A DNA stretch of 64,000 bases from Sphingopyxis jiangsuensis (GCF_016734905.1 NZ_JAERPO010000001.1:1327712-1391711); one strand, 5' to 3'; numbered from the stretch's first letter, positions 54,744 to 63,307 are shown. Numbers and translations: made by a program. Notes: a model not told the origin generated them from the sequence alone.

Positions 54744-55733
54744 ATGACCATGATCTCTCGTCGATCTCTGCTCGCAGCAGGCGCAGCAGCGCCACTGGTC
54801 ATCAGCGACGCCGCAGGTGAGCGGCCCGCGTCCGGCCCCGTCGATCTTGCCGGAACCTCGATCCTGATTACCGGCTGTTCGAGCGGCTTCGGATATCTGG
54901 GGGCACTGCATTATGCGCGCGCGGGCGCGACGGTGGTAGCAACAATGCGCAATTTGCCGCGCCCCGAAGCCGACCGCCTTCAAGCCAATGCTGCCAAAGA
55001 ATCGCTAAGACTGTATGTCGCGGAGATCGACGTGCTCGACGAGGCGAGCGTCTCCCAGGGGGTCGAGGAGGCGCGGCGCCTGATAGGCGACGTTCCCGAT
55101 GTCCTCGTCAACAATGCCGGCATCGCGATTGTCGGACCGCTCGAAGCCCAGGACATCGCCGCCACAAGGCTTGCCTATGAAACCAACGTCTTCGGCTATC
55201 AGCGAACGATCCGCGCCATATTGCCGGCAATGCGCAAGCGCGGCCGCGGGCATATCGTCAATATGTCCTCGCAATCGGGGCGGCTCATATGGCCTGGTCT
55301 TGGTCATTATTGCCCGACGAAGTTTGCAGTGGAAGCGATGTCCGACACGCTCGCCTACGAGCTGGCCGGCCAGGGCGTCGATGTGACCTGCGTTCAGCCA
55401 GGGAGTTATCCCACCGGGTTGTGGGATAACCGCGAGCGTCTCACCAAGGCGCTGAAGGACCGATCGGACCCCGCGCATCTCGAAGGCTATGGCGCCATGA
55501 GCGCCGACATGGGGTCAGGCCGGGTGACGACGCCGCCCGGTGACCCGCAAGAGGTCGTAGCGGCCATCGCGCAGGCTATCGCTGCGCCGCCCGGTGACCG
55601 GCCGCTACGCTTGATGCTAGGGCACTGGGGCAACCCGCAGGCACCGATCAATAACGTCAGCCGCGACGTCCACCTCGATTTCCTCGGCAAGGGACATTTT
55701 GGCGAGGCGGCGCGGCAGGTTCACAAGGCTTAA
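54744..55733 (+). CDS. SDR family oxidoreductase with Tat-like leader
   Basis: 329 residues. The N-terminus MISRRSLLAAGAAAPLV contains a twin-arginine pattern followed by a hydrophobic stretch, as in Tat-exported cofactor enzymes. The Rossmann core begins ILITGCSSGFGYLGA, with NNAGIA, the catalytic Ser in NMSSQSG and Tyr-x-x-x-Lys in HYCPTKFAV, all intact. A cofactor-dependent SDR in the periplasm is unusual; glucose-fructose oxidoreductase is the known precedent for an exported enzyme with tightly held NADP. It follows the FGE gene by 33 bases and converges on the GH42-like lipoprotein. Substrate unknown; if the leader is not cleaved it may be membrane-bound. Confidence 0.8.
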   Translation: MTMISRRSLLAAGAAAPLVISDAAGERPASGPVDLAGTSILITGCSSGFGYLGALHYARAGATVVATMRNLPRPEADRLQANAAKESLRLYVAEIDVLDEASVSQGVEEARRLIGDVPDVLVNNAGIAIVGPLEAQDIAATRLAYETNVFGYQRTIRAILPAMRKRGRGHIVNMSSQSGRLIWPGLGHYCPTKFAVEAMSDTLAYELAGQGVDVTCVQPGSYPTGLWDNRERLTKALKDRSDPAHLEGYGAMSADMGSGRVTTPPGDPQEVVAAIAQAIAAPPGDRPLRLMLGHWGNPQAPINNVSRDVHLDFLGKGHFGEAARQVHKA

Positions 55734-55752
55734 CCGGCCCCTCACGCGCCCC

Positions 55753-58188
55753 TTAGCTGACTTTCATCAGCAGCACCCCATTGCGCGCGATGGGGAATTG
55801 CGACCCCAGCGCCTTCCCCGTCATCAGGTCAGTCGCGCTAAGCGGTTTGCCGTCGCGCGTCTCCATTCGCAATGCGGCAGGATTCTTGCCGATATTGAGT
55901 GCATTGACCAGCCAGCTTCCATCCTTCTGCCGAACGGCGCGCCAGGTCACACCTTTGTGCTGCGTGCCATTGTCTTCGATGAGCCGGACATCGGGCAGCC
56001 CGGGCCGGGCCGCATCGAGAGCCGCCGCCTTCACCGCCCCTAGACCGGCAACTTCCCCCAGAATGACGAGCTTCCCGGACTTGGCCCGCAATCGCCTCGA
56101 TCGCCGCTGACCATATTCGTCCATCGAAAGGCTCTGCGGCCGGTCGAGGATCACGGTGCCGCCACGATCGAGATAGGCCTGAAGCGCAGCGAACTCGGCA
56201 TCGGTCACATACTCGGTACGATAAACGAGGATCGCGTCCCACGAGCCATTGTCCTGCTTCTCGATGATCTTCTGCGTCGCGAAGCCGACAGGAAAACCCT
56301 CGAAGAACAAGGATTCATAGATTTTGGCCTGCTCGCTCATATGCGCTGATTTGTTGATCGCCGACGTCTCTGAATAGAAAATCCGCAGCGGGCGCCGCTG
56401 CTCGCGAAGCGCAAGGATTTCCTCCGAAAAGCTGTTGAGGTCCATCATCACCTGCGTCACCGCATCGGCGACCTGTGGCTGCTGGTTGACCGAACCGACA
56501 AAGGAACCGGCGAGTGCGGGATCGAAGAAGTTGAGCTCGCCTTCCAGCCGATCCTCGAACGAACCATCGGGATCGCGCGCCCAGAACCAGCCGAGATTGG
56601 CATCCATCCCCTGCAGCGTGGCGAGCCAATAGGCGTTCCGCACATATTCGGGGGTCATGTCCATCTTGCGGAAGCCCGAGGTCGACAGGAAGTGCGATTC
56701 AGAATTGAAATGCAACTTGTCGGGCGCGACCGATTCCATGAAGTCGTACGAAAGGCTCAATTCTTCCCAGAAATAGGAATAATGCTCTTCCCACGGCTGC
56801 GGCTCGCTCAGGCGAAGGTCGCGTCCTTCCTTTGCCTTTGCATCGTCGCCGATCATCGAGGTAAGCTCGGTGAGCGCCTCGAGGTCGATGCCGTGCGACC
56901 GGGCATTTTCGGTGAACATGTTCGGCATGATCTTGATGCTGGTATGCGCCTCGGGGTTCGCCTTGCGCAGCTCGCCCTGGATATGGGTGAACCAGTCGAT
57001 CGCCCGGTCCATGTTGAAGCGTGACCAATCGTACCACATAGGGGTTCCGCGCGTTGCCGGATCGATCGGGATCGCGATCTCCACGCTCGCGAAATCCTTG
57101 AACGCCGTTCCCCAATTGGCGTTGAGGCGGGCGATGTCCCCTGCGTATTTACGGTCGAGCCAGCTTCGGAACTTCGTGCGCGTGTACGAGGAGATGGCGG
57201 TCATCTCCCGGAAATTCTGCGTCCAATGTCCTTTTTCGGAGAACCAGTGCGGTTCGTTCGAAAGGATATAACCGAGCTGCGTCACCTTCTTGCCGCGCGT
57301 CATCGCGCCGGTCTTGCGGGCAATCTTGCCCCAGACGTCGCGCACGAGCGGATTGTCGATGTCAAAGCCCGTAAAGAGCGAGCGCCCCTTGCGCACCTCG
57401 GGCTCGCGCCGCTCGACCCATTCGGGAATGCCCATGTTCCAATAGATGAGGAAACCGACATTGGTGTCGGGTATTTCAGTGATATAGCCGAGCCGTTCCT
57501 CGTCCCAGCTGCCATCCTCTTTCAGCAGGAAGGAGTTGATCGCGCGGTCGTGATCGACGTCATAAAGACGCTGCCCGCCATGATAGATCGCGCCCAGATG
57601 GTCATTGTAAACCGCCTCGTCAGTGAGCGGTCGCCCCACCGATTTCGAGAAATAATCATAGAGAAATATCGGCCGCCCGTTGGAATAATAGGCATTGTCG
57701 CCGACAACGACATTCTGCCAGTCGACCTTGTTGACGGGCCGCCGGGCCACCTCGCCGGACGTCACGCGAGCAAGCTCGGCGATCGCGCGATCGAGCATCT
57801 CATTCACCTCCCGGCGCTGGAAATCGGGGATCTCGCGCGCCCAGCGTTCGGCCTTGTCAGCATAGGGTCCGAATTTCGAAAAGGCATATTCGACAGCCTT
57901 GGGATTGGCTTCATCCCAATTGGCAAACTTCAGAAACTCGCGCGCGAACCAGACGGTGGTTTCCTCGCGCGTGATATCGTGGCCGGCGGCCTTCGCTGCG
58001 CCCATATGCGCTTCGAGCGCGGCGATCTTTGCGACCGCCGACTGTTCGAGACCGGCAGGCACAGGCGCTTCCGACGAAACGGGGGGGACCGCCGAGGTGC
58101 TGGCGCAACCCGCAAGAGGCGCCGTGCCGGCGAGAGCAACACTCGACAACAGTGCAAGCCGCCGCGGACCTTTAATCATCAACGTCAT
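55753..58188 (-). CDS. GH42-like clan GH-A glycoside hydrolase, lipoprotein
   Basis: 811 residues. A lipobox at Cys28 (PLAGC) predicts lipid anchoring. A helical N-terminal region (~45-150) precedes a TIM barrel in which YILSNEPHW gives the Asn-Glu-Pro acid/base (Glu312) and LHFNSESHF the likely nucleophile (Glu497). RKYAGDIARLNANWGTAFKDF matches the GH42 element L-N-x-x-W-G-T-x-F. A beta-galactosidase trimerisation-like domain and a beta-sandwich follow. GH42-related families include enzymes that act on carrageenan oligosaccharides; exo-cleavage of beta-galactosyl bonds is a reasonable guess. The start overlaps the stop of the FG-GAP gene, so the two are translationally coupled. Confidence 0.75.
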   Translation of the reverse strand: MTLMIKGPRRLALLSSVALAGTAPLAGCASTSAVPPVSSEAPVPAGLEQSAVAKIAALEAHMGAAKAAGHDITREETTVWFAREFLKFANWDEANPKAVEYAFSKFGPYADKAERWAREIPDFQRREVNEMLDRAIAELARVTSGEVARRPVNKVDWQNVVVGDNAYYSNGRPIFLYDYFSKSVGRPLTDEAVYNDHLGAIYHGGQRLYDVDHDRAINSFLLKEDGSWDEERLGYITEIPDTNVGFLIYWNMGIPEWVERREPEVRKGRSLFTGFDIDNPLVRDVWGKIARKTGAMTRGKKVTQLGYILSNEPHWFSEKGHWTQNFREMTAISSYTRTKFRSWLDRKYAGDIARLNANWGTAFKDFASVEIAIPIDPATRGTPMWYDWSRFNMDRAIDWFTHIQGELRKANPEAHTSIKIMPNMFTENARSHGIDLEALTELTSMIGDDAKAKEGRDLRLSEPQPWEEHYSYFWEELSLSYDFMESVAPDKLHFNSESHFLSTSGFRKMDMTPEYVRNAYWLATLQGMDANLGWFWARDPDGSFEDRLEGELNFFDPALAGSFVGSVNQQPQVADAVTQVMMDLNSFSEEILALREQRRPLRIFYSETSAINKSAHMSEQAKIYESLFFEGFPVGFATQKIIEKQDNGSWDAILVYRTEYVTDAEFAALQAYLDRGGTVILDRPQSLSMDEYGQRRSRRLRAKSGKLVILGEVAGLGAVKAAALDAARPGLPDVRLIEDNGTQHKGVTWRAVRQKDGSWLVNALNIGKNPAALRMETRDGKPLSATDLMTGKALGSQFPIARNGVLLMKVS

Positions 58189-60092
58189 TTCCCATCCCCG
58201 ACATTAACATAGGCGCCGCGCCGCAGGGTCACGGGCACGGTTTCTCCATTGGTCCATCGCACCTCGGCTTTCCCGATGGCGGTGCAGTCACCGAGCCCCA
58301 GGTGCAGATCCTGATTGAAGCTTTGCGAAAAGGCTCCCGATCCGGCACCGACGACACGTTGATAGGTCCGGCCGCATGCCGTGGCTGTCAGCACAGCTCC
58401 CGGCGCTTGCGCTTGACCGGTTGGCGAGTATCCGACCCGGGCGCCGGCAAAATTTCTCCGGTCTGCGGCGCGGTTGTGCAGCAACTGCCATCGGCCACGC
58501 TCGCTCGAGACGATGAGATCGAGGGCGCCGTCATTATCATAATCGAATATCTCTACGGCCCCGCCGGTCGTCCCGATGTCCGGCACCATAACGCCGTGGC
58601 CGTCAACGCGCTCGAAGTGCTTCCCCCCGCGGTTGAGCAGCACAATGTGCGACGTCGGACGCGACATGTCGCCATAGCGAAGGATGGCGAGATCGGACCA
58701 GCCGTCATTGTCGAAGTCGCCAGCTGCTACGCTCGTCGTTTGTTCATCGATATCGATTCCCATCGCTTCGCTTACATCGACGAAGCGCCCGTTCCGGTTC
58801 TCGAACAGACGAGCGGGAAGCGCGCGTTGCGGCTCGATCGGTGCGGCAATATCGACGCCGCGTATGGCAGCTGCAAGACGCGACTGAACCTGCCCGGCGA
58901 TCCGCCACACGCCATTTCCCAAATGACCGATATAGAGGCCCTCTTCGGTCGGACCTTCGGGCCATCCCTCCGCCGCGCTCGCGGCAATCGTCAAATCGCG
59001 TCCGGCGTGGCGATCGGGCACATCGGCAAGCTTCCGCTTCTCCTTGCCGAGATAAACATCATAGTGGGGATAGCTGCGCTGCAGATTCTCGATGACCAGA
59101 TCGCCGGTAACATTCTGAAATTCATGCCGGAAGGGTTTGCGGAAAGTCAGGAAGGCAAAGGTCCGGCTCGCCGGGTCATAGTAGGATTCCAGGTCGAACT
59201 GATGCTCCGCCCTGGCGAGGAAAAGATCGAGGTCGCCATCGTTGTCGAAATCGATCTGCGCAACGCCCGCCACATCGCTCGTATTGGCGAGCCCTCCCAG
59301 AACCGCCGTGCTCGCGTCAGCGAAGCTGCCGTCAGCCGCGCCCTTTAGCGCCACCATATTCTCTCCGCCGAAAAGCAGGATGTCGGCAACGCCGTCGCCA
59401 TCGAAATCGGTCAGCGCGGTGCGATAGCCAAGCCATTTGGCCTGCGGCAGCACTCCGCCGAAGACGAGCTTTTCTTCGGTCACATAGCGATAAAGATGAT
59501 TGGCGCCTTCAGGCTGGTCGGGCGTGGGAAAGCCCGTCACGACCAGGTCGAGCAGACCGTCATTCCCAACGTCCAGAAAATTCACCGCACGGCCGCGGCC
59601 CTTTTCAAAATAGTCGAAGGTACCGCGCGATACGACGGTGCGATCGCGCGCGATACGCAGATGCAAGGGTCGACGCGGGTTGGCGCCATCGCCGCCACCC
59701 TGGGCGACGACGAGATCCATGACGCCGTCGCGGTCGAAATCGGCTGCGGCAAGTCCGTGCAGATCGCCGCCGGCAAGTTGCTGCGCCCTGCTGAATCGCC
59801 CTCGCCCTTCGTTCCAATATACAATGAGGCTTTTGCCATGTTCGGTGACGATGAGGTCGGAGCGGCCGTCCTGATCGAGGTCGACCACGACCGGGCTATC
59901 CCATTTTTGCCGCCGGTGCGCCTCGAAGGGGATCGCGTCCACGACCGGCGCAAACATCGGTTCCAATGCAGCTTGGTCAGCTGTCGCATCGCGCGCCTCG
60001 ACCGCCGATACCATCACGGCGGCGCCGAGGACGGGAACCCCAAACTTTATCGCTAGCCCTAACCGAAATACCCCAACTTGTCTGCCTGACAT
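58185..60092 (-). CDS. Exported FG-GAP/VCBS repeat protein with ASPIC/UnbV domain
   Basis: 635 residues. A signal sequence (~10-35) is followed by repeated integrin-like Ca sites: DLDQDGRSDLIV, DFDRDGVMDLVV, DFDGDGVADILL, DFDNDGDLDLFL, DFDNDGWSDLAI, DYDNDGALDLIV. They make a seven-bladed propeller. The C-terminal ~80 residues are an ASPIC/UnbV domain (TACGRTYQRVVGAGSGAFSQS, then VRWTNGETVPV). No catalytic residues are recognised. Such proteins are frequent beside TonB receptors and exported hydrolases; ligand binding or assembly is plausible. I set the start at ATG 60092, before the signal sequence. It is the first gene of a two-gene unit with the GH42-like lipoprotein. Confidence 0.85.
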   Translation of the reverse strand: MSGRQVGVFRLGLAIKFGVPVLGAAVMVSAVEARDATADQAALEPMFAPVVDAIPFEAHRRQKWDSPVVVDLDQDGRSDLIVTEHGKSLIVYWNEGRGRFSRAQQLAGGDLHGLAAADFDRDGVMDLVVAQGGGDGANPRRPLHLRIARDRTVVSRGTFDYFEKGRGRAVNFLDVGNDGLLDLVVTGFPTPDQPEGANHLYRYVTEEKLVFGGVLPQAKWLGYRTALTDFDGDGVADILLFGGENMVALKGAADGSFADASTAVLGGLANTSDVAGVAQIDFDNDGDLDLFLARAEHQFDLESYYDPASRTFAFLTFRKPFRHEFQNVTGDLVIENLQRSYPHYDVYLGKEKRKLADVPDRHAGRDLTIAASAAEGWPEGPTEEGLYIGHLGNGVWRIAGQVQSRLAAAIRGVDIAAPIEPQRALPARLFENRNGRFVDVSEAMGIDIDEQTTSVAAGDFDNDGWSDLAILRYGDMSRPTSHIVLLNRGGKHFERVDGHGVMVPDIGTTGGAVEIFDYDNDGALDLIVSSERGRWQLLHNRAADRRNFAGARVGYSPTGQAQAPGAVLTATACGRTYQRVVGAGSGAFSQSFNQDLHLGLGDCTAIGKAEVRWTNGETVPVTLRRGAYVNVGDGK

Positions 60093-60414
60093 TATTGCTC
60101 TCTCCCCAGCGGCTCTGTGGGCCCTACTCATCTCTGCATAGCATAACATCATATGTTTGCAATTTTCATATGAGAGGAAAGGGCGAGGCGACCGTCGATA
60201 GCGCCTTGCGGAGCTAAGCAGCCGCCTTCGGCCAGTCGTGACCGCGGTGGCACAACGGGGGAGAAACCATGTGAAGACGCTGGCGGCGATTCGAATCGGC
60301 CGCGTCGCCCTCAATGCCGAGCAACGTCAAATTGCAGCTATTGCGCCCGATGCTTGGAAGGCCCGATCTTAAACCAATCCGAAAGCGGGAGCACAGCTTG
60401 GAGCTTGAAAGAAA
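60093..60414. promoter_or_regulatory. Intergenic region with regulon operator
   Basis: TAACATCATATGTTT at 60144-60158 differs from the palindrome in one base and lies 52 bases before the FG-GAP gene at 58185-60092. An AT-rich CAATTTTCATATG follows it. The remainder (about 60180-60414) shows no gene or hairpin. Confidence 0.7.
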
Positions 60415-62316
60415 TCAATCTCCAGCATGCGTTCCGCCGATCGTGATGATCTGGTTGGCCCGGATTGTGCGAAGTTGCCGCTGACTTCCGTCCCGCCAGG
60501 TTACGGTGATCGCCTTCACTTGGCTCGACCGGCCAATCCCAAAATGGACGACATCAATCAAACTCTGGCTATGCACCTCGCCGCTGGAGCCAACACGGCG
60601 TATCTGCATGCCGCCAGCATAGCTCAGCCGAACGACCGCCCCGTGAGCATCGGTGCCACGCGGGGACGTGCCTACGCGAACTTCAAGCCAATTGCCGACA
60701 TTTTGGGAGCGGTTCGAATAAAGATGCCAGGATCCGAGATCGTCGTCACTGCTCAGCAGGTCGAGGCGGCCGTCGCCATCGACGTCGAATGCGGCGCCCA
60801 TGTCTCCGTGGCTGTTTGTCCCCGTCGCGGTCGTTGCACCCGCGATGGACGCCGCGGCGAAATCCCCGCCGCCCATGTTGACAAGCAGGCTGTCCGCTAT
60901 TCGATTTCGCAACCCACCGAAGTGATACAGGAAGAAGTCCGACCGGCCATCGTTATTGAAATCACCGGGAACAACGCCCCAATTGTTCAAACCGGCGGCG
61001 CGGGGAAGTTTGGCCGATACGTCGGTGAACCGATCCCCGTCGTTTCGCAGCAGAACGTCCGGAACGTCGAGAAGCTGTGGCGTCCAGTCGGGGTGGACCG
61101 CCGAAACACCGGACAAGGATGCTCGCACGTCCCAAGCCACGTCACCCGCGAGCGTCCACTCGAGCCGCCATTTCCCCGCTCCTAGATATCCCAGATACCA
61201 TCCATTTCGCGAGCGGTCGGAAGGAAGGCCTTGGGCATCGGCGGGATCAATCTCAACCGTTTCGACAGGCGTGTCGAGACGACGTGCGTCGGCGCCTACG
61301 TAGAGGGGAAGAACCAGGCCGGGTTCGCGACGCCAGTGCCAGAAGTCGCTCAGGACGACGGGGCCCGGAGCGGAGAAGCCGACGCCGTCCGACCCTCGAT
61401 TCCCTTCGTCCCTCAGATCAAGCCGTCCGCGCGCCGCATCGAAATCCAGCGCATTGTTGGCAATCTCGTAATAGACTTTGCCCCTGGCGAGATAGAGATC
61501 GAGGTCGCCATCGTTGTCGATGTCGGATTCGGCTGCTGCGGTCACTTGATCGAGTTGGGACAATTTTTCGCCGAGACGGTCGAGCGTTACGTCACGAAAG
61601 CGAAATTCCCCTTCATTCTCCAGCAATGTGGCGGGTGTGAACAGGACCACATCGGGTTTTCGATCCCCATTGAAATCGGTGACGAGTATCCGTTCAGCCT
61701 CGATGGATTCGAAGAGCGGGCTGGGACGATAGCGGAACTGCTGTCCCAGGTTTTCGAACAACAGGTTGCGCGGACCGGTTTCTCCCGGAAGCTGACGCGC
61801 GTTCACGGCCATGATGTCGAGATCGCCATCGCTGTCGATATCGATCCACCGCACCGCACGCCCACGCGCGCCGTAGCCGGTGAGCCCGGATTGCGCAGAC
61901 ACGTCCTGAAATCTGCGCGCGGCCTGCCGTAGCAGGATCGGGGGGCGAGGCTGCTTTCCGTTGCCGCCGCCCACCGCGACAAGGAGATCGAGATCGCCAT
62001 CGCGATCATAGTCTCCCGCCGCGATTCCATGAACGTCGCGATAGATGTCGGGGAATTCGCCTTCGACAAACTTGCCGTCTGCCGCGCCCCAAAAGATTTG
62101 AGCCGGGTGTTCGTCGTGATTCCCGAGGACAAGATCGAGGAACCCGTCGCGGTCGAGGTCGGCGACGACCGGCCCACCATATTTCCATCCGGTCGGCGTC
62201 TGGAGCCCGGCAATGTCGGTGACATCGTCGAACGTCAGCTGCTGCGCAAACGCTTGCCCGCAAAGGGCCGTCATTGCTGCAAAACAGGTCATGATGCGAA
62301 AGACTGCCGGTTGCAT
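60415..62316 (-). CDS. Second exported FG-GAP/VCBS-ASPIC/UnbV protein
   Basis: 633 residues, paralogous to the product of 58185-60092. The signal peptide ends AFA-Q. Propeller sites include DLDRDGFLDLVL, DYDRDGDLDLLV, DIDSDGDLDIMA, DFNGDRKPDVVL, DIDNDGDLDLYL, DFNNDGRSDFFL and DVDGDGRLDLLS. The ASPIC/UnbV tail reads VVRLSYAGGMQIRRVGSSGEVHSQS, then VTWRDGSQRQLRTI. It is transcribed from the divergent region containing the 53-bp palindrome, not from the AAACATCATATGTTT operator. The two paralogs thus appear to be under different control, which suggests different ligands. Confidence 0.85.
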   Translation of the reverse strand: MQPAVFRIMTCFAAMTALCGQAFAQQLTFDDVTDIAGLQTPTGWKYGGPVVADLDRDGFLDLVLGNHDEHPAQIFWGAADGKFVEGEFPDIYRDVHGIAAGDYDRDGDLDLLVAVGGGNGKQPRPPILLRQAARRFQDVSAQSGLTGYGARGRAVRWIDIDSDGDLDIMAVNARQLPGETGPRNLLFENLGQQFRYRPSPLFESIEAERILVTDFNGDRKPDVVLFTPATLLENEGEFRFRDVTLDRLGEKLSQLDQVTAAAESDIDNDGDLDLYLARGKVYYEIANNALDFDAARGRLDLRDEGNRGSDGVGFSAPGPVVLSDFWHWRREPGLVLPLYVGADARRLDTPVETVEIDPADAQGLPSDRSRNGWYLGYLGAGKWRLEWTLAGDVAWDVRASLSGVSAVHPDWTPQLLDVPDVLLRNDGDRFTDVSAKLPRAAGLNNWGVVPGDFNNDGRSDFFLYHFGGLRNRIADSLLVNMGGGDFAAASIAGATTATGTNSHGDMGAAFDVDGDGRLDLLSSDDDLGSWHLYSNRSQNVGNWLEVRVGTSPRGTDAHGAVVRLSYAGGMQIRRVGSSGEVHSQSLIDVVHFGIGRSSQVKAITVTWRDGSQRQLRTIRANQIITIGGTHAGD

Positions 62317-62337
62317 TCACGCCTCCTCTCCAAAAGG

Positions 62338-62390
62338 CTCTAAACGATCAGATTATTGTCGATTGTCAACAATAATCTGATCGTTTAGAG
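62338..62390. repeat. 53-bp perfect inverted repeat in a divergent promoter region
   Basis: Two perfectly complementary 22-bp arms (62338-62359 and 62369-62390) flank a nine-base spacer. The centre (62355-62370) contains, on the minus strand, GTTGACAATCGACAAT, which recurs at 63284. It lies between the starts of the second FG-GAP gene (minus) and the second SMP-30 gene (plus), so it is more likely an operator than a terminator. Confidence 0.75.
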
Positions 62391-62411
62391 GGCGACGCAG
62401 GAAGGCATTAC

Positions 62412-63254
62412 ATGGAAATCTACGACGACCGCATGTGCCAGCTCGGGGAATCTCCGATCTGGCATTCAGGACGGCAGCAGCTCTTCTGGACGGACATCCT
62501 CACCAATCGGCTGTGCTGGCGTAGCGAAAATTCGGACGGCGAATGGAAATTCCCCGGCCCGGTATCGGCCATCGCGATCGTCGATAGGCGCAGGCTCGTC
62601 GCAGCAGACGACAAGGAGATCTTTCTTTTCGACCTGGAATCAGCCGAGCGCTCGACCCTTTGCCCCCTCGAAGCCGACATCGAACGCCATCGGAGCAACG
62701 ACGGCCGTGCCGACCCCTGGGGCGGCTTCTGGATCAGCACGATGGAGCGCGAGGGCGAGCCTGGCGCGGGCTCGCTCTATCGGTGGTATCGAGGGGAATT
62801 GCGCAAACTGGTCGACGGTCTGGCCATTCCGAACGCAATCTGTTTCGATGAGAAACGCGGCTTGGGATATTACAGCGATACGCTGACCCACTGCCTGTTC
62901 CGCATGATCCTCGATGCGGATGGGTGGCCGCTCGAAGACCCCGATCTTTTTCTGGATTTGCGCGCGGAGATGGCGCTGATCGACGGGGCCGTCACCGATG
63001 CCGACGGGAATATCCACTTCGCGCTCTGGAACAGCGGCGAAATCCTTACCGTGAACCCGCTGGGAGTCGAGATCGCGCGACTCTCGCTAGGCGTGAAGCA
63101 GACCACCTGTCCCGCTTTTGGCGGTGCGGACTACCAATCCCTGTTTGTGACCAGCGCAGCGGTCGGACTCCCGGAAGCGCCCCACCAGGGAACGGTCTTT
63201 CAATTGCGCTCACCGTTTCGCGGCCTCCCCGAGCCGCGCGTCATTGTTGACTGA
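62412..63254 (+). CDS. Second SMP-30/gluconolactonase family lactonase
   Basis: 280 residues. The ligand Glu lies in CQLGESPIWH, Asn in LAIPNAICFD, and Asp in GAVTDADGNIHFALW; RSNDGRADPWGGFW and ACPAFGG-like TCPAFGGADYQSL match the paralog at 46743. Cytoplasmic. With an enolase-superfamily gene following 53 bases on, it probably hydrolyses a sugar lactone whose acid that enzyme dehydrates. The separate operator suggests a sugar different from the one handled by the first lactonase. Confidence 0.85.
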   Translation: MEIYDDRMCQLGESPIWHSGRQQLFWTDILTNRLCWRSENSDGEWKFPGPVSAIAIVDRRRLVAADDKEIFLFDLESAERSTLCPLEADIERHRSNDGRADPWGGFWISTMEREGEPGAGSLYRWYRGELRKLVDGLAIPNAICFDEKRGLGYYSDTLTHCLFRMILDADGWPLEDPDLFLDLRAEMALIDGAVTDADGNIHFALWNSGEILTVNPLGVEIARLSLGVKQTTCPAFGGADYQSLFVTSAAVGLPEAPHQGTVFQLRSPFRGLPEPRVIVD

Positions 63255-63283
63255 AACAGCGCGAAGGATCGCTTGACACAATC

Positions 63284-63299
63284 GTTGACAATTGACAAT
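63284..63299 (+). promoter_or_regulatory. Second-type operator GTTGACAATTGACAAT
   Basis: Within a run of overlapping TTGACA repeats just before the last gene, 16 bases match the core of the palindrome at 62355-62370 with one change. It lies nine bases before the start codon, a position suited to repression. Confidence 0.6.
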
Positions 63300-63307
63300 T
63301 GACGTTC

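Noticed and set aside
62338..62390. Transcription terminator
   Set aside because: The hairpin lies between two divergent gene starts, not after a gene, and shares its core with another promoter site.
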